This document shows positions 1-8,189 of a stretch of 46,624 bases of DNA, one piece after another. The position numbers and the translations under genes are program-made. The notes beneath the pieces are model-generated. The model searched no databases, was not told the DNA's origin, and saw only the letters and a program-made list of their open reading frames with translations. Location of the stretch: the NCBI GenBank assembly GCA_004356105.1, contig SMYC01000285.1, forward strand, positions 1 to 46,624, written 5' to 3'. The stretch comes from Acidobacteriota bacterium (lineage in GTDB: Bacteria > Acidobacteriota > Vicinamibacteria > Marinacidobacterales > SMYC01). Each line of letters starts with the position of its first letter. The stretch's first letter is position 1.

Positions 1-65
1 ACGCTGGATCCAACCAGCCACGGCGACGACCAAGAACGTCCAGGGTTGGATCGGCGTGCTCATGA

Positions 66-389
66 CCGAGGATTCTAGCTTTTATTGGCGAACCAAGCGT
101 TGACACGTCTATCCGAAATGCCCCGGCGCGCGCGGGTCTTGCGTTCGTTTGTGTTTTTAGACACGACGGGCTTGCGCTCGACTTGAACCTCACGCTTCTC
201 GTGGCCGCCCTGCTCGGCGGCGGCATCTTCGGCGACCACTGCTCCCCGATCTCCGATTCCACCATCGTCTCGTCGATGGCCGCCTGTACCGATCATATCG
301 ACCACGTGCGTACGCAGCTTCCTTACGCGCTGGTCGCCGCCGGTCTCGCTATCACGCTCTACGTCGCGCTCGGTTTTTTGCTCTCCTAG
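66..389 (+). pseudogene. C-terminal remnant of an NhaC-type Na+/H+ antiporter
   Basis: The frame is open from 66 after a TGA at 63-65. From about 171 it reads as the last two membrane segments of an NhaC-family Na+/H+ antiporter. The family signature GDHCSPISDST is followed by the conserved DHIDHVRTQLPYA and a final hydrophobic helix ending at 389. Full-length members have roughly 450-500 residues and about 12 membrane segments; fewer than 75 residues are recognisable here. The part upstream of the signature (66-170) does not resemble the family, and no other frame in 1-170 restores it. The homology therefore breaks inside the window rather than at its edge. I read this as a truncated, probably non-functional copy. 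A chimeric assembly join near 165 is the alternative. Confidence 0.6.
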
Positions 390-424
390 CAATGTCGAGG
401 GAGGTCTAGCGAACTGGATGTCGT

Positions 425-443
425 CCTCCTTTATTAAAGGAGG
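425..443 (+). promoter_or_regulatory. Perfect hairpin sequestering the DUF4375 ribosome-binding site
   Basis: CCTCCTTT at 425-432 and AAAGGAGG at 436-443 form a perfect 8-bp stem around a 3-base loop. The right arm is the Shine-Dalgarno sequence of the gene starting at ATG 450, at normal spacing. In the mRNA the SD would be fully paired. Such an arrangement is known to limit translation until the hairpin is melted, for example by temperature or by a bound factor. The regulatory role is inferred; the pairing is read directly from the sequence. Confidence 0.55.
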
Positions 444-449
444 TTCGAT

Positions 450-884
450 ATGCAACTCACCATCACGACCGCACGGCTCAACGCCATCGCAGACGACCGG
501 CTCGAGGACGTCCTCGCCCGCAAGATTGCCTCGATCGTTCGGGGCAGAGGCGACCACGCCTATTTGGATCATCTGGCGCCGGGACTTCAGATGATCTATG
601 CCACGCGCCACATCGAGAACGAGGTCCGCCGCGACGGTTTCGAAGCGTACTTGTCCCGCGGTGGCGGCCATCTGGCAGCCAAGGCGATGCAGGGCTACGA
701 GCTCGTAGGCGCCGAGTGTCACGCGGCGCTCGTCGAGAACGCGCTCGCGACGTTTCTGCGACGCGACACATCCCCCGAGCCCTATGCGGTCTTGGACGAC
801 GTGTTCAAGCATCTCGAGCCGCCGCGCTCGCTCAAGGTCGAATATGTGCGGGCCCACCCCGAGGAGTTCGTCGCGTCATCGTAG
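450..884 (+). CDS. DUF4375 domain protein
   Basis: This is a 144-residue soluble protein without a signal peptide or membrane segment. Residues about 45-115 match the DUF4375 pattern: an aromatic run followed by IENEVRRDGFEAYLSRGGGH, then an alanine-rich helix with an AECHAALVENAL segment. The family is usually found as single-domain proteins of unknown function, some next to toxin or immunity genes. The start is secure because a full AAAGGAGG lies 6 bases before the ATG, but that site is buried in a hairpin. The gene lies between the NhaC remnant and a gamma-glutamyltransferase with its own SD, so it is probably its own unit. No function can be assigned. Confidence 0.75.
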   Translation: MQLTITTARLNAIADDRLEDVLARKIASIVRGRGDHAYLDHLAPGLQMIYATRHIENEVRRDGFEAYLSRGGGHLAAKAMQGYELVGAECHAALVENALATFLRRDTSPEPYAVLDDVFKHLEPPRSLKVEYVRAHPEEFVASS

Positions 885-942
885 TGATACCGCGAAGCGC
901 CCAGAATCAATCGGGTGTATCCTGTCGCAGAAGGAGAACTCC

Positions 943-2616
943 ATGAAGCGTCTCGTCGCATCCGTTGTCGTGTTTTCGCTCTCCGCTTCGCTCAGTTTGG
1001 CGAGCTCGCAACCCGTCCGCGGCAGGAACGGTATGGTGGTATCCCAGAAGATGCTCGCCTCCGAAGCGGGTCTCGGTGTTTTGAGAGACGGCGGCAATGC
1101 CGTGGACGCCGCGGTGGCAACCGCGTTAGCACTCGCGGTAATGCTTCCCCGCGCGGGAAATATCGGGGGCGGCGGCTTCATGGTGTTCCGCTCGGGCGAC
1201 GGCGAAGCCATCACGTATGACTTCCGCGAAGCAGCACCAGCCGCCGCGACCGCGGACATGTTCACGAGAAACGGCGAGTACGACTGGAACCTCCATCACG
1301 CGAGCGGCCGCTCCGTGGGCATTCCCGGAACGATCGCGGGGCTCTACATGGCGTGGGAGGAGCACGGGAAGCTTCCGTGGCGCCGCCTCGTGGCCCCGGC
1401 CATCGTGCTCGCGCGGGACGGCATCATCGTCACCGATGACCTCGAGCGCGGGCTCCAGAACATGCTGCACACGTGGAACAACCACGCGGGCACGCTCGCC
1501 CAGTTCACGAAAAACGGGGAGCCGTACCGCATCGGCGAGATCTTGAAGCAGCCCGACCTCGCCGCCACGCTCGAGCGCATCGCGGAGAGCGGCCCCGCCG
1601 GTTTTTATGAAGGCGAGACCGCGCGGCTCTTCGTCGCCGAGATGGAGCGGCTCGACGGGCTCATCACTCTGGAGGACTTGAAAGGCTACCGGGCGAAAAA
1701 GCGCGAGCCCATCCGCGGCACCTATCGCGGCTACGAGATCCTTTCGATGCCGCCACCGAGCTCGGGAGGTGTCGCGGTCGTCGAGATATTGAACGTGCTC
1801 GAAGGCTACGACATGGACGCGCTGGGCCTGCACTCTGCCAAGAGCGTTCACCTCGTCGTGGAGGCGATGCGGCGCGCTTTCGCCGATCGTGCACGCGACA
1901 TGGGCGATCCAGATTTCAACCCGGACATCCCCATCGAGCGCCTCACGTCCAAGGACTACGCCGATCGGCTGCGGCGGTCCATCAACCTCGATCAAGCTTC
2001 GACGTCCTCGACCTCGGGCTTCGAGTGGCCGACCGAAAGCCCGGAGACGACTCACTTCTCCGTCGTCGATCGCGACCGGAACGCTGTCTCGGTGACCTAT
2101 ACGATCGAGAGGCCGATGACCATCGTCACCGGAGGTGGTTTTCTCTTGAACAGTGAGCTCGGCGATTTCAACGCCGCGCCCGGACTCACCAACACGGACG
2201 GTCTCATCGGGACGGCGCCCAACCTCGCCGCGCCGGGGAAAAGGCCCCTTTCGAGCATGAGCCCCACGATTGTCACGAAAGACGGGGAGCTCTTTCTCGT
2301 CACCGGAAGCCCTGGTGGGCGCACGATCATCAACACCGTCATCCAGACCATCCTCCATACGGTAGATTTCGGGTTGAACGCGCAAGAAGCCGTCGACGTC
2401 GGCCGATTCCACCATCAGTGGCTACCCGACAAGATTCGCATCGAGAAGAACGCCCTCTCGCCCGACACCCTCGCGATTTTGCGGGCGAAGGGCCATGCCT
2501 TCCAGTTCGTTTCGACCCTCGGCTGCGCGCAAGTCATTCTCTTCGACCGAGAGGACGGTGTCCTTCAAGGCGGCTCCGACTTGAGACGGCGCGACGGCGG
2601 CGCCGCAGCCTATTAG
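943..2616 (+). CDS. ggt: Gamma-glutamyltransferase (periplasmic, Ntn hydrolase)
   Basis: This 557-residue protein transfers or hydrolyses gamma-glutamyl groups of glutathione and related peptides in the periplasm. The start is taken at ATG 943 because AAGGAG precedes it and a signal peptide (MKRLVASVVVFSLSASLSLA) begins there; the frame is open further upstream but without an SD. The precursor is expected to cleave itself before the catalytic threonine, Thr369 in ETTHFSVVD, giving a large subunit of 1-368 and a small one from 369. Other family marks are GGNAVDAAVAT (51-60), the lid-loop region before GDFNAAPG (about 402-414), PLSSMSPT (435-442) and SPGGRT (456-461). Length and motifs are those of a complete enzyme. 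The stop is 4 bases before the next gene, so the two are probably cotranscribed. Confidence 0.93.
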   Translation: MKRLVASVVVFSLSASLSLASSQPVRGRNGMVVSQKMLASEAGLGVLRDGGNAVDAAVATALALAVMLPRAGNIGGGGFMVFRSGDGEAITYDFREAAPAAATADMFTRNGEYDWNLHHASGRSVGIPGTIAGLYMAWEEHGKLPWRRLVAPAIVLARDGIIVTDDLERGLQNMLHTWNNHAGTLAQFTKNGEPYRIGEILKQPDLAATLERIAESGPAGFYEGETARLFVAEMERLDGLITLEDLKGYRAKKREPIRGTYRGYEILSMPPPSSGGVAVVEILNVLEGYDMDALGLHSAKSVHLVVEAMRRAFADRARDMGDPDFNPDIPIERLTSKDYADRLRRSINLDQASTSSTSGFEWPTESPETTHFSVVDRDRNAVSVTYTIERPMTIVTGGGFLLNSELGDFNAAPGLTNTDGLIGTAPNLAAPGKRPLSSMSPTIVTKDGELFLVTGSPGGRTIINTVIQTILHTVDFGLNAQEAVDVGRFHHQWLPDKIRIEKNALSPDTLAILRAKGHAFQFVSTLGCAQVILFDREDGVLQGGSDLRRRDGGAAAY

Positions 2617-2620
2617 AGAT

Positions 2621-3496
2621 ATGTTTCGCGGCACGTTCACCGCCCTCGTCACGCCGTTTCGCGCCGATGGGACGCTCGACGAGGACGGTGTCATCCGGCT
2701 TCTCGAACACCAGTTGAAGTCGGGCGTTCAGGGCGTCGTGCTATGCGGCACGACCGGCGAAGAGGCGAGCCTCTCGCTCGATGAACGAAAGCGTCTCGTC
2801 GAGATCGTGCAAAAGCGCGCCGAAGGCCATATCTATACCGTCGTCTCCGCATCCGACAACATTACCGAGCGCGCGGTCCAGCTCGCTCGAGAAATGGACT
2901 GGCTGGGGGTCGACGCCATCCTGTCGGTCGTTCCCTATTTCATTCGGCCAAATCAAGCCGGGATCGTCGAGCACTTCCGACGCATCGCTGATGCCGTGCA
3001 GACGCCCCTCATCGTCTCGAACGCGCCTGCCCGCGCGGGGACGGGCCTCGAGGCCGACACCGTCTCGCTGCTCGCCGAGCACGAAAATATCCGAGGCATC
3101 GACGAGTCCTCGGGCGACCTCGATTTTCTCTCGAACATTCTCGCTGCAACGGATGAAGAGCTCGGCATCTTCGCGGGCGAGGACACGCTCACTCTTCCGA
3201 TGATCGCCCTCGGTGCTGATGGCGCGTTCTCGCTCGTCTCGAACGAAGTGCCGGACAAAATGTCCGCACTCGTCAACGCCGCGCTCGATGGCCGCTTCGC
3301 CGACGCACGTGACTTGCACTATGAGCTCTTCGACCTGATGACCATCAACTATGTCGACCGCAACCCCATCCCCGTCAAAGCCGCGCTCGCGATGATGGGG
3401 CTGACCGAAGAGAACTATCGGCTGCCGCTTCTTTCTATCGACGACGTAAAACGAGAACAAATCAAGAAAGCTCTCGTGGAGCTCGACCTTATTTAG
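2621..3496 (+). CDS. DapA-fold protein lacking the Schiff-base lysine
   Basis: This 291-residue protein aligns over its whole length with dihydrodipicolinate synthase, and the numbering matches E. coli DapA. It keeps Thr44-Thr45 in GTTGE, Tyr106, Arg138 and the C-terminal NPIPVK segment. The lysine that forms the Schiff base with pyruvate (Lys161 in E. coli, in GIKEAT) is Asp161 here (GIDESS, codon GAC at 3101-3103). The catalytic Tyr133 is Ser133, and Tyr107 is Phe107. These replacements need several base changes, so they are not simple read errors. By family knowledge, class I aldolase chemistry should be impossible. The protein may be a binding, lyase-like or regulatory relative. It follows ggt by 4 bases, which suggests a role in handling GGT products rather than lysine synthesis. 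The exact function is unknown. Confidence 0.85.
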   Translation: MFRGTFTALVTPFRADGTLDEDGVIRLLEHQLKSGVQGVVLCGTTGEEASLSLDERKRLVEIVQKRAEGHIYTVVSASDNITERAVQLAREMDWLGVDAILSVVPYFIRPNQAGIVEHFRRIADAVQTPLIVSNAPARAGTGLEADTVSLLAEHENIRGIDESSGDLDFLSNILAATDEELGIFAGEDTLTLPMIALGADGAFSLVSNEVPDKMSALVNAALDGRFADARDLHYELFDLMTINYVDRNPIPVKAALAMMGLTEENYRLPLLSIDDVKREQIKKALVELDLI

Positions 3497-3592
3497 AACT
3501 GGTAACCGAGCGTTGGGCGCGGTTCCGGCACGCGAAAGAAAGCCACAGAGGCACAGCGCGACGGACCGCAACCAAATCTGCGCCGCGAGCGG

Positions 3593-3611
3593 TCAGCATT
3601 CAGCAGTCAGC
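3593..3611. repeat. Short degenerate repeat of TCAGCATTCAGCAGTCAGC type
   Basis: The gap between the DapA-like gene and the amidohydrolase carries a run of near-identical 7-8 base units (cagcatt/cagcagt). A very similar run lies at 32631-32662. The same gap also contains AAGCCACAGAGGCACAG at about 3539. Simple intergenic sequences of this kind recur in many metagenome-derived genomes; no function is known to me. Confidence 0.5.
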
Positions 3612-3694
3612 TCGCAGTGCTCGGCGCCTCGCGCCTCGGTCAGATCCTCAGTGTGCGCCGTCGACGCTAAACGCGCTCGGACGCCATGTCCAAC

Positions 3695-3723
3695 TTGATT
3701 CGCTTGCAATGATTCATTACGCT
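3695..3723 (+). promoter_or_regulatory. Putative sigma70-like promoter before the amidohydrolase
   Basis: TTGATT at 3695-3700 is separated by exactly 17 bases from TACGCT at 3718-3723. The -10 box ends 8 bases before ATG 3732, and no Shine-Dalgarno sequence lies between, so the transcript may be leaderless. The match to consensus is moderate. Confidence 0.3.
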
Positions 3724-3731
3724 GCCGCGCG

Positions 3732-4550
3732 ATGAGAAACATGAAAGCGTTGATGCTCATGAGTTTGGCGCTCGCCGCGTGCCAAACGCAGAAGGGTCCG
3801 GTGGCGGATCTCGTTCTGATGAACGGACACATCATCACGATGGACGAAGGCGCTCCCGAAGCTCAGGCCATTGCCGTCGCTGGCGATCGCATCCTCGCCG
3901 TCGGCACCGACGCAGCCATCGAGAGCCGCATCGGTGACAGCACCGAGGTCGTCGACCTCGAGGGCAAGACCGTCATCCCCGGGATGATCGACTCACACGT
4001 GCACTTCATCGGCCTCGGCAACCGCTTGCTTCAGCTCGACGCAAGAAACGTCCGCGACCAAGACGAGATCATCGAGCGCGTCGCCGAGCAGGCCAAGAAC
4101 GTCGAACCAGGCGAATGGATACAAGGTCGAGGCTGGGATCAAAATCGTTGGACCGTCAAAGAGTTCCCCACCAAGGAGGAGCTCGATGCCGTCTCGCCCG
4201 AAAACCCCGTCTATCTTCGCCGTGTGGACGGACACGCCGCTTGGGTCAATAGCCGCGCCCTCGAGATCGCGAACATCACCAGAGACACTCCCGATCCGGC
4301 GGGCGGGCGCATCATTCGCTACGCTAGCGGCGAGCCCGCGGGCACGCTCATCGACAACGCCTTCCGCCTCGTCTCACAACACATTCCACCGATATCGAAG
4401 GAGCAGAAGCGACGCGCCATCGGCCTCGCGATCGAAGAATGTCTGTCATCGGATGAGAAACTACGAACCAGCCTACGCAAGCGGAGCGAGCCCGGCGCGA
4501 ATGCGCCGAAGACATCCAGGGCGAACGAGCGAAGAGCGAGTGAGCACTAA
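3732..4550 (+). pseudogene. YtcJ-type amidohydrolase, truncated after about 240 residues
   Basis: The protein opens with a lipoprotein-type signal (MRNMKALMLMSLALAAC) and continues as an Amidohydro_3/YtcJ-like metal-dependent hydrolase. It has the N-terminal beta-sandwich strand (ADLVLMNGHIITMD), then PGMIDSHVHF with the first metal-binding HxH, then WIQGRGWDQNRW, the usual substrate loop. Family members have about 550 residues. Here similarity stops after AIGLAIEECL near residue 237 (about base 4442), and an arginine/serine-rich tail of about 35 residues runs to a stop at 4550. The rest of the barrel, with the remaining histidines and the catalytic aspartate, is missing and does not appear before the next gene at 4557. 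The product cannot be an active hydrolase. The tail includes a small hairpin at about 4493-4508. An ATG at 3741 is an alternative start. Confidence 0.75.
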
Positions 4551-4556
4551 GCAGTA

Positions 4557-5954
4557 ATGGTCGAGTTCTTCCTTTCCACCGCCGAGCGCATCGACACGAT
4601 CCTGTGGGGACCGTGGACGATGTTCTTCATCGCGGGCGTGTCCATCTACCTCACGGCTCGCGGCGGCTTCTTTCAAATCACGAGCTTCGTCTACATCCTC
4701 AAAGAGACGCTCGGCCGGCTTCGGTTCGGAAAAAAGGACCTCTCGAAAAACCAGATGACACCGTTCCAAGCCACAGCCACCGCATTAGCGAGCACGGTGG
4801 GCACGGGAAACATTGCCGGGGTCGCCACCGCTCTCTCCGTAGGCGGGCCGGGCGCCATCTTTTGGATGTGGCTTCTCGCCGTTTTGGGGATGATGTCGAA
4901 GACCGCGGAGATAACCCTCGCGGTGCACTACCGCAACGTCGAGCCCGACGGGCGCACCCATGGCGGCCCGATGTACTACATCCGAAAAGGCCTTGGATGG
5001 GGCACGCTCGCGAAGATCTTCAGCGCCGGTATTCTCGTGAACTCGATGGTAGCGGCCACGCTGCAATCCCATACGGTGGGACGCGCCTTTCTCTCGACCT
5101 ATGGGATCAACCCATACGTCGTGAGCAGTCTCATGGCGGCCGTCACCGCTATCGTCGTCATTGGCGGCATACGGCGTATCGGCAAATTCTCGGAAGCGCT
5201 CGTGCCGCTCATGTCGGTTGTGTTCATCTTGAGCGGTCTGGCGGTGTTTTTCTTCAACTACGAGCGGATTCCCGAAACCTTCGCGCTCATCTTCCGGCAC
5301 GCTTTCGCACCGGCGCCGGCGCTCGGCGGCTTCGCTGGTGCGGGCGTGGCCCAAGCCATCCAAATCGGGATGTCGCGTGGGATGCTCTCGAACGAGGCCG
5401 GGCTCGGCACCGCGCCCATGGCGCATGCGACGGCGAATACCGAGCATCCCTTCCGCCAAGGCATGTGGGGTGCCATCGAGGTCGCGATCGACACGCTCGT
5501 CATCTGCACGATCACAGCTTTTGCGGTGCTTTCGACAGGAGTTTTGTCTTCGGGCGAGACCGGCATCGAGCTCGTCATTGCCGCCTTCGCTTCGGTCTTC
5601 CCTCCCGCCGTCGCGGGGGGGCTCTTGTCCTTTGCGATTCTCACTTTTTGCCTCACGACGCAAATCGCGTTCTTCTTGTATTTCGAGACGGCGATCACGA
5701 GCCTCTTCGGCTCAGGCGCCATCCGCTATTTGCGTTATGTCTATTTCATCCCAGGCGTGCTCTTCGCCGGCGTCTCGAATGTCGACCGACTCTGGGTCTT
5801 CGCCAATCTCGCGGTCGGCTCCTGCGCCATCCCTAACTTGATTGCGGTGCTCGCTCTGAGCGGCCCGTTTTTCGTTCTCATGCGAGACTATGTCCGTCAG
5901 GAGAACCGCTACACGACCGCCATCATCGATCGGTCACGGGAGTATGTTCAATGA
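4557..5954 (+). CDS. Alanine/glycine:cation symporter (AGCS family)
   Basis: This 465-residue integral membrane protein imports small neutral amino acids, typically alanine or glycine, with sodium or protons. Family hallmarks are clear: an N-terminal helix ending in ILWGPWTMFF, the signature GTGNIAGVATALSVGGPGA (about residues 81-99), the Mg-rich HGGPMYYIRKGLG segment near 137-149, and NEAGLGTAPMAHATA near 279-293. About ten hydrophobic segments are visible and the length is typical. It starts 6 bases after the truncated amidohydrolase ends and shares an ATGA overlap with the next gene, so it lies in an operon. Its neighbours (gamma-glutamyltransferase, DapA-like protein) fit uptake of amino acids released from peptides. 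The substrate is inferred from the family only. Confidence 0.93.
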   Translation: MVEFFLSTAERIDTILWGPWTMFFIAGVSIYLTARGGFFQITSFVYILKETLGRLRFGKKDLSKNQMTPFQATATALASTVGTGNIAGVATALSVGGPGAIFWMWLLAVLGMMSKTAEITLAVHYRNVEPDGRTHGGPMYYIRKGLGWGTLAKIFSAGILVNSMVAATLQSHTVGRAFLSTYGINPYVVSSLMAAVTAIVVIGGIRRIGKFSEALVPLMSVVFILSGLAVFFFNYERIPETFALIFRHAFAPAPALGGFAGAGVAQAIQIGMSRGMLSNEAGLGTAPMAHATANTEHPFRQGMWGAIEVAIDTLVICTITAFAVLSTGVLSSGETGIELVIAAFASVFPPAVAGGLLSFAILTFCLTTQIAFFLYFETAITSLFGSGAIRYLRYVYFIPGVLFAGVSNVDRLWVFANLAVGSCAIPNLIAVLALSGPFFVLMRDYVRQENRYTTAIIDRSREYVQ

Positions 5955-7114
5955 GCTCTGAAGACTGGCCCCAATGGCGCGGCCCAGAACGTACTGGAGT
6001 CGCTAGCTGGGTCTCCTCGCCCCCGTCCTGGCCCGACGCCCTCGTGAAGCGCTGGCAAGTCTCCGTCGGTGAAGGCCATTCGAGCCCCGCCGTGGTGGGC
6101 GAGCTCGTCTATCAGTTCTCGCGTGAAGGCGAGGACGAGGTCGTGCGGGCGCTCCGCCTCGCGGATGGCGAGACAGCCTGGAGGGCGTCGTACCGCGCGC
6201 CCTACCAAATGAACCCGTCCGCTACCGCTCATGGGAAGGGACCCAAATCCTCGCCGCTCGTCACCGACGGCAGAGTGTTCGTTCTAGGCATCGACGGCAT
6301 GCTTTCTTGCTACGACGCGGAAGACGGTGGACTCGTCTGGCAGCACGACTTCAAGAACCTCTACCCGGCCACATCACCTCTCTATGGGCACGCCACGTCG
6401 CCGCTCTTGGCACAGGGCAAGCTCATCACGCATATCGGCGGCCCGGGCAACGGTTCCATCTGTGCCCTCGAGCCCGAGACCGGCATGATGATCTGGCATC
6501 ACGACGGCGATGGCCCCGGCTACGCCTCACCCATCGTCGTGCGTCTCGAACGCACGCGCCAGATCGTCACGCAGACCGACGCCCATATCGTCGGTATCGC
6601 GCTCTCCGAAGGCTCTTCGCTTTGGAAGATCCCGTTCAAGACACCCTATGACCAGAACATCCAGACACCCATTCTGCACGGCGACAGGCTCATCTTCTCG
6701 GGGCTGGGGAAGCGTACAGTTGCGGTTACCGTCGAGGGCAACGAGACGCGCGAGCGGTGGAAGAAATCCGTCACGTTCTACATGAGCACGCCTGTCCTCG
6801 TAGGCGATCGGCTCATCGGTTTTTCCGACAAGAAGAGCGGCCACTTCATCGCACTCGAAGCCAAAAACGGCAAGACGATCTGGGAAGGTCCGCCGCGTCA
6901 AGGCGACAATGCTGCGATCGTGGCGGCGGGCGATTGGGTGCTCGCGTTGACCGATAACGCCGAGCTCTTCATCCTGCGCGCGGACGCCGATCGCTTCGAG
7001 CCCGAGCGTACTTATTCTGTAGCCGACAGCCCGACCTGGGCGCATCCCGTGCCGACCGCGGAAGGTATACTAATCAAGGATAAAACGACCCTTACGCTTT
7101 GGAGCCTAGGGTAA
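5951..7114 (+). CDS. PQQ-like beta-propeller repeat protein
   Basis: This 387-residue protein begins with DWPQWRGP, the opening typical of PQQ-like (quinoprotein-type) propellers of Acidobacteriota and Planctomycetes. It contains about seven propeller blades with the recurring pattern 'A.d..tG...W' (for example LRLADGETAW, YDAEDGGLVWQ, LEPETGMMIWHHDG, LEAKNGKTIWEG). No signal peptide is visible at this start, whereas most relatives are secreted. The ATG overlaps the symporter stop as ATGA, which argues for translational coupling and for this start. There is no dehydrogenase catalytic aspartate pattern that I can identify, so a scaffold or binding role is as likely as enzymatic activity. The next gene is convergent, 51 bases away. 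Confidence 0.8.
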   Translation: MSSEDWPQWRGPERTGVASWVSSPPSWPDALVKRWQVSVGEGHSSPAVVGELVYQFSREGEDEVVRALRLADGETAWRASYRAPYQMNPSATAHGKGPKSSPLVTDGRVFVLGIDGMLSCYDAEDGGLVWQHDFKNLYPATSPLYGHATSPLLAQGKLITHIGGPGNGSICALEPETGMMIWHHDGDGPGYASPIVVRLERTRQIVTQTDAHIVGIALSEGSSLWKIPFKTPYDQNIQTPILHGDRLIFSGLGKRTVAVTVEGNETRERWKKSVTFYMSTPVLVGDRLIGFSDKKSGHFIALEAKNGKTIWEGPPRQGDNAAIVAAGDWVLALTDNAELFILRADADRFEPERTYSVADSPTWAHPVPTAEGILIKDKTTLTLWSLG

Positions 7115-7165
7115 GCTGTTTCGCTCCCGTGGCTAGCGAGAATACGCCCATGCGGTTTCGCGTTT

Positions 7166-8110
7166 CTATCGGGCCTTGTCCGCGTTCAAGGCGCTGACGA
7201 CTTCCTGAGCGTTCGCGGCCCGCGGATGGTCGGGCGCGAGCGTCAGAAACTGCTCGAAATGCGCGAGCGCTTTATCGTTCTCGAGTTTGCCGACCAAAAT
7301 CAGACCGGCCTGGTAATGCGCCATCGCGTTGTCCGCTTGGAGCTCGATCGTTTGCTCGTAAGCGGCGAGAGCGCTCTCCTCATCGCCGGCATTCTGCACA
7401 TAGACTGCATAATTGAACAACGCCAACGGGTCCGTCGCGCGGATGTCCATGGCCATCTTCATCGCCGCGGCTGCCTCAGTCCACTCCTTCGCCGTGCCGC
7501 GGAGATCCGCCACCGCAAGATAGGAGTCATAGGCGAGATCTGGGTTTTTCTCGGCCGCGATCGTGTAGTACTCGATGGCGTTCTCCTTGTCGCCCATCAG
7601 ATCGTACGTGGAGCCGATGTTGAAATAGATCTCGGTCGAGTCCGGCATCATCTCTTTCAGCTCCAAGAGCTTCGCGAGAGTCTCCGCATGGTCTCCGACG
7701 TCGCTCGCCGTATTGAACTCGGAGAGAAGCTCGGTCGCACGCGCGTGCTCTTTCTCGGAGAGCTCACCCGCTGCCCGCTTGAACAGGATTTGCTCACCGA
7801 GCCAAGACTCGGAGTAAGCCGAGACTTGGATCTCCAACGGGAGCTTCCGGTAGCCTTCCTTCTCGCAGGTGATCGTGTACATGCCAGAACGAACGCCCCC
7901 TCTGGTGAACATGCCGTTGTCCTTCGTCGTGGCTGTCGTGCGCCGGCCCATGGAGCCGCCGGAAAGCTCGATCGAGCATTCCACACCGCTGAGTGGGTTA
8001 CCGTCTTCGTCCAAGATCTTGCCGCGAATCGATCCGGCCTGCGCGAAAGCGTCCGCAGCCACGAGCGCGAAAATGGCCGCCGCCACGACCGTCCAACGAT
8101 TGAATTTCAT
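7166..8110 (-). CDS. Secreted carboxypeptidase-regulatory-like and TPR protein
   Basis: The start is ATG at 8110, where AGGAGG lies 5 bases upstream and a signal peptide begins (MKFNRWTVVAAAIFALVAADAFAQ). The frame is open slightly further upstream without an SD. The mature protein has a carboxypeptidase regulatory-like (transthyretin-type) domain at about residues 25-105, with SIRGKILDEDGNPLSGVECSI and a GMYTITCEKEGY strand. At least three tetratricopeptide repeats follow from about 150 to 305 (for example STEIYFNIGSTYDLMGDKEN). Proteins of this build are frequent in Acidobacteriota and are thought to act in the periplasm or envelope as protein-interaction factors. Length is 314 residues. 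It is followed on the same strand by unrelated envelope genes with their own SDs. Confidence 0.85.
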   Translation of the reverse strand: MKFNRWTVVAAAIFALVAADAFAQAGSIRGKILDEDGNPLSGVECSIELSGGSMGRRTTATTKDNGMFTRGGVRSGMYTITCEKEGYRKLPLEIQVSAYSESWLGEQILFKRAAGELSEKEHARATELLSEFNTASDVGDHAETLAKLLELKEMMPDSTEIYFNIGSTYDLMGDKENAIEYYTIAAEKNPDLAYDSYLAVADLRGTAKEWTEAAAAMKMAMDIRATDPLALFNYAVYVQNAGDEESALAAYEQTIELQADNAMAHYQAGLILVGKLENDKALAHFEQFLTLAPDHPRAANAQEVVSALNADKAR

Positions 8111-8189
8111 TCTTTCCTCCTGGGGCAGCACGCATCGCAGCCCTTTAGTTCATTATTTTGCCGGTGTCTCGCGACGGGCCCTGCCTGCC

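Noticed and set aside
75-857. 260-codon minus-strand frame over the NhaC remnant and DUF4375
   Set aside because: It is antisense to a gene with a strong SD and family match, has no domain, and is expected in GC-rich DNA where the opposite frame stays open.
1126-2415. 429-codon minus-strand frame inside ggt
   Set aside because: Antisense shadow of a complete gamma-glutamyltransferase; composition is R/D/E/G-rich without motifs.
3101-3103. Sequencing error as the cause of Asp161 in the DapA-like protein
   Set aside because: The frame is intact, AAA/AAG to GAC needs at least two changes, and two further active-site residues are also replaced.
4493-4508. Hairpin with 6-bp stem as a terminator
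   Set aside because: It has no T-run and lies inside the frame of the truncated amidohydrolase, just before a cotranscribed gene.
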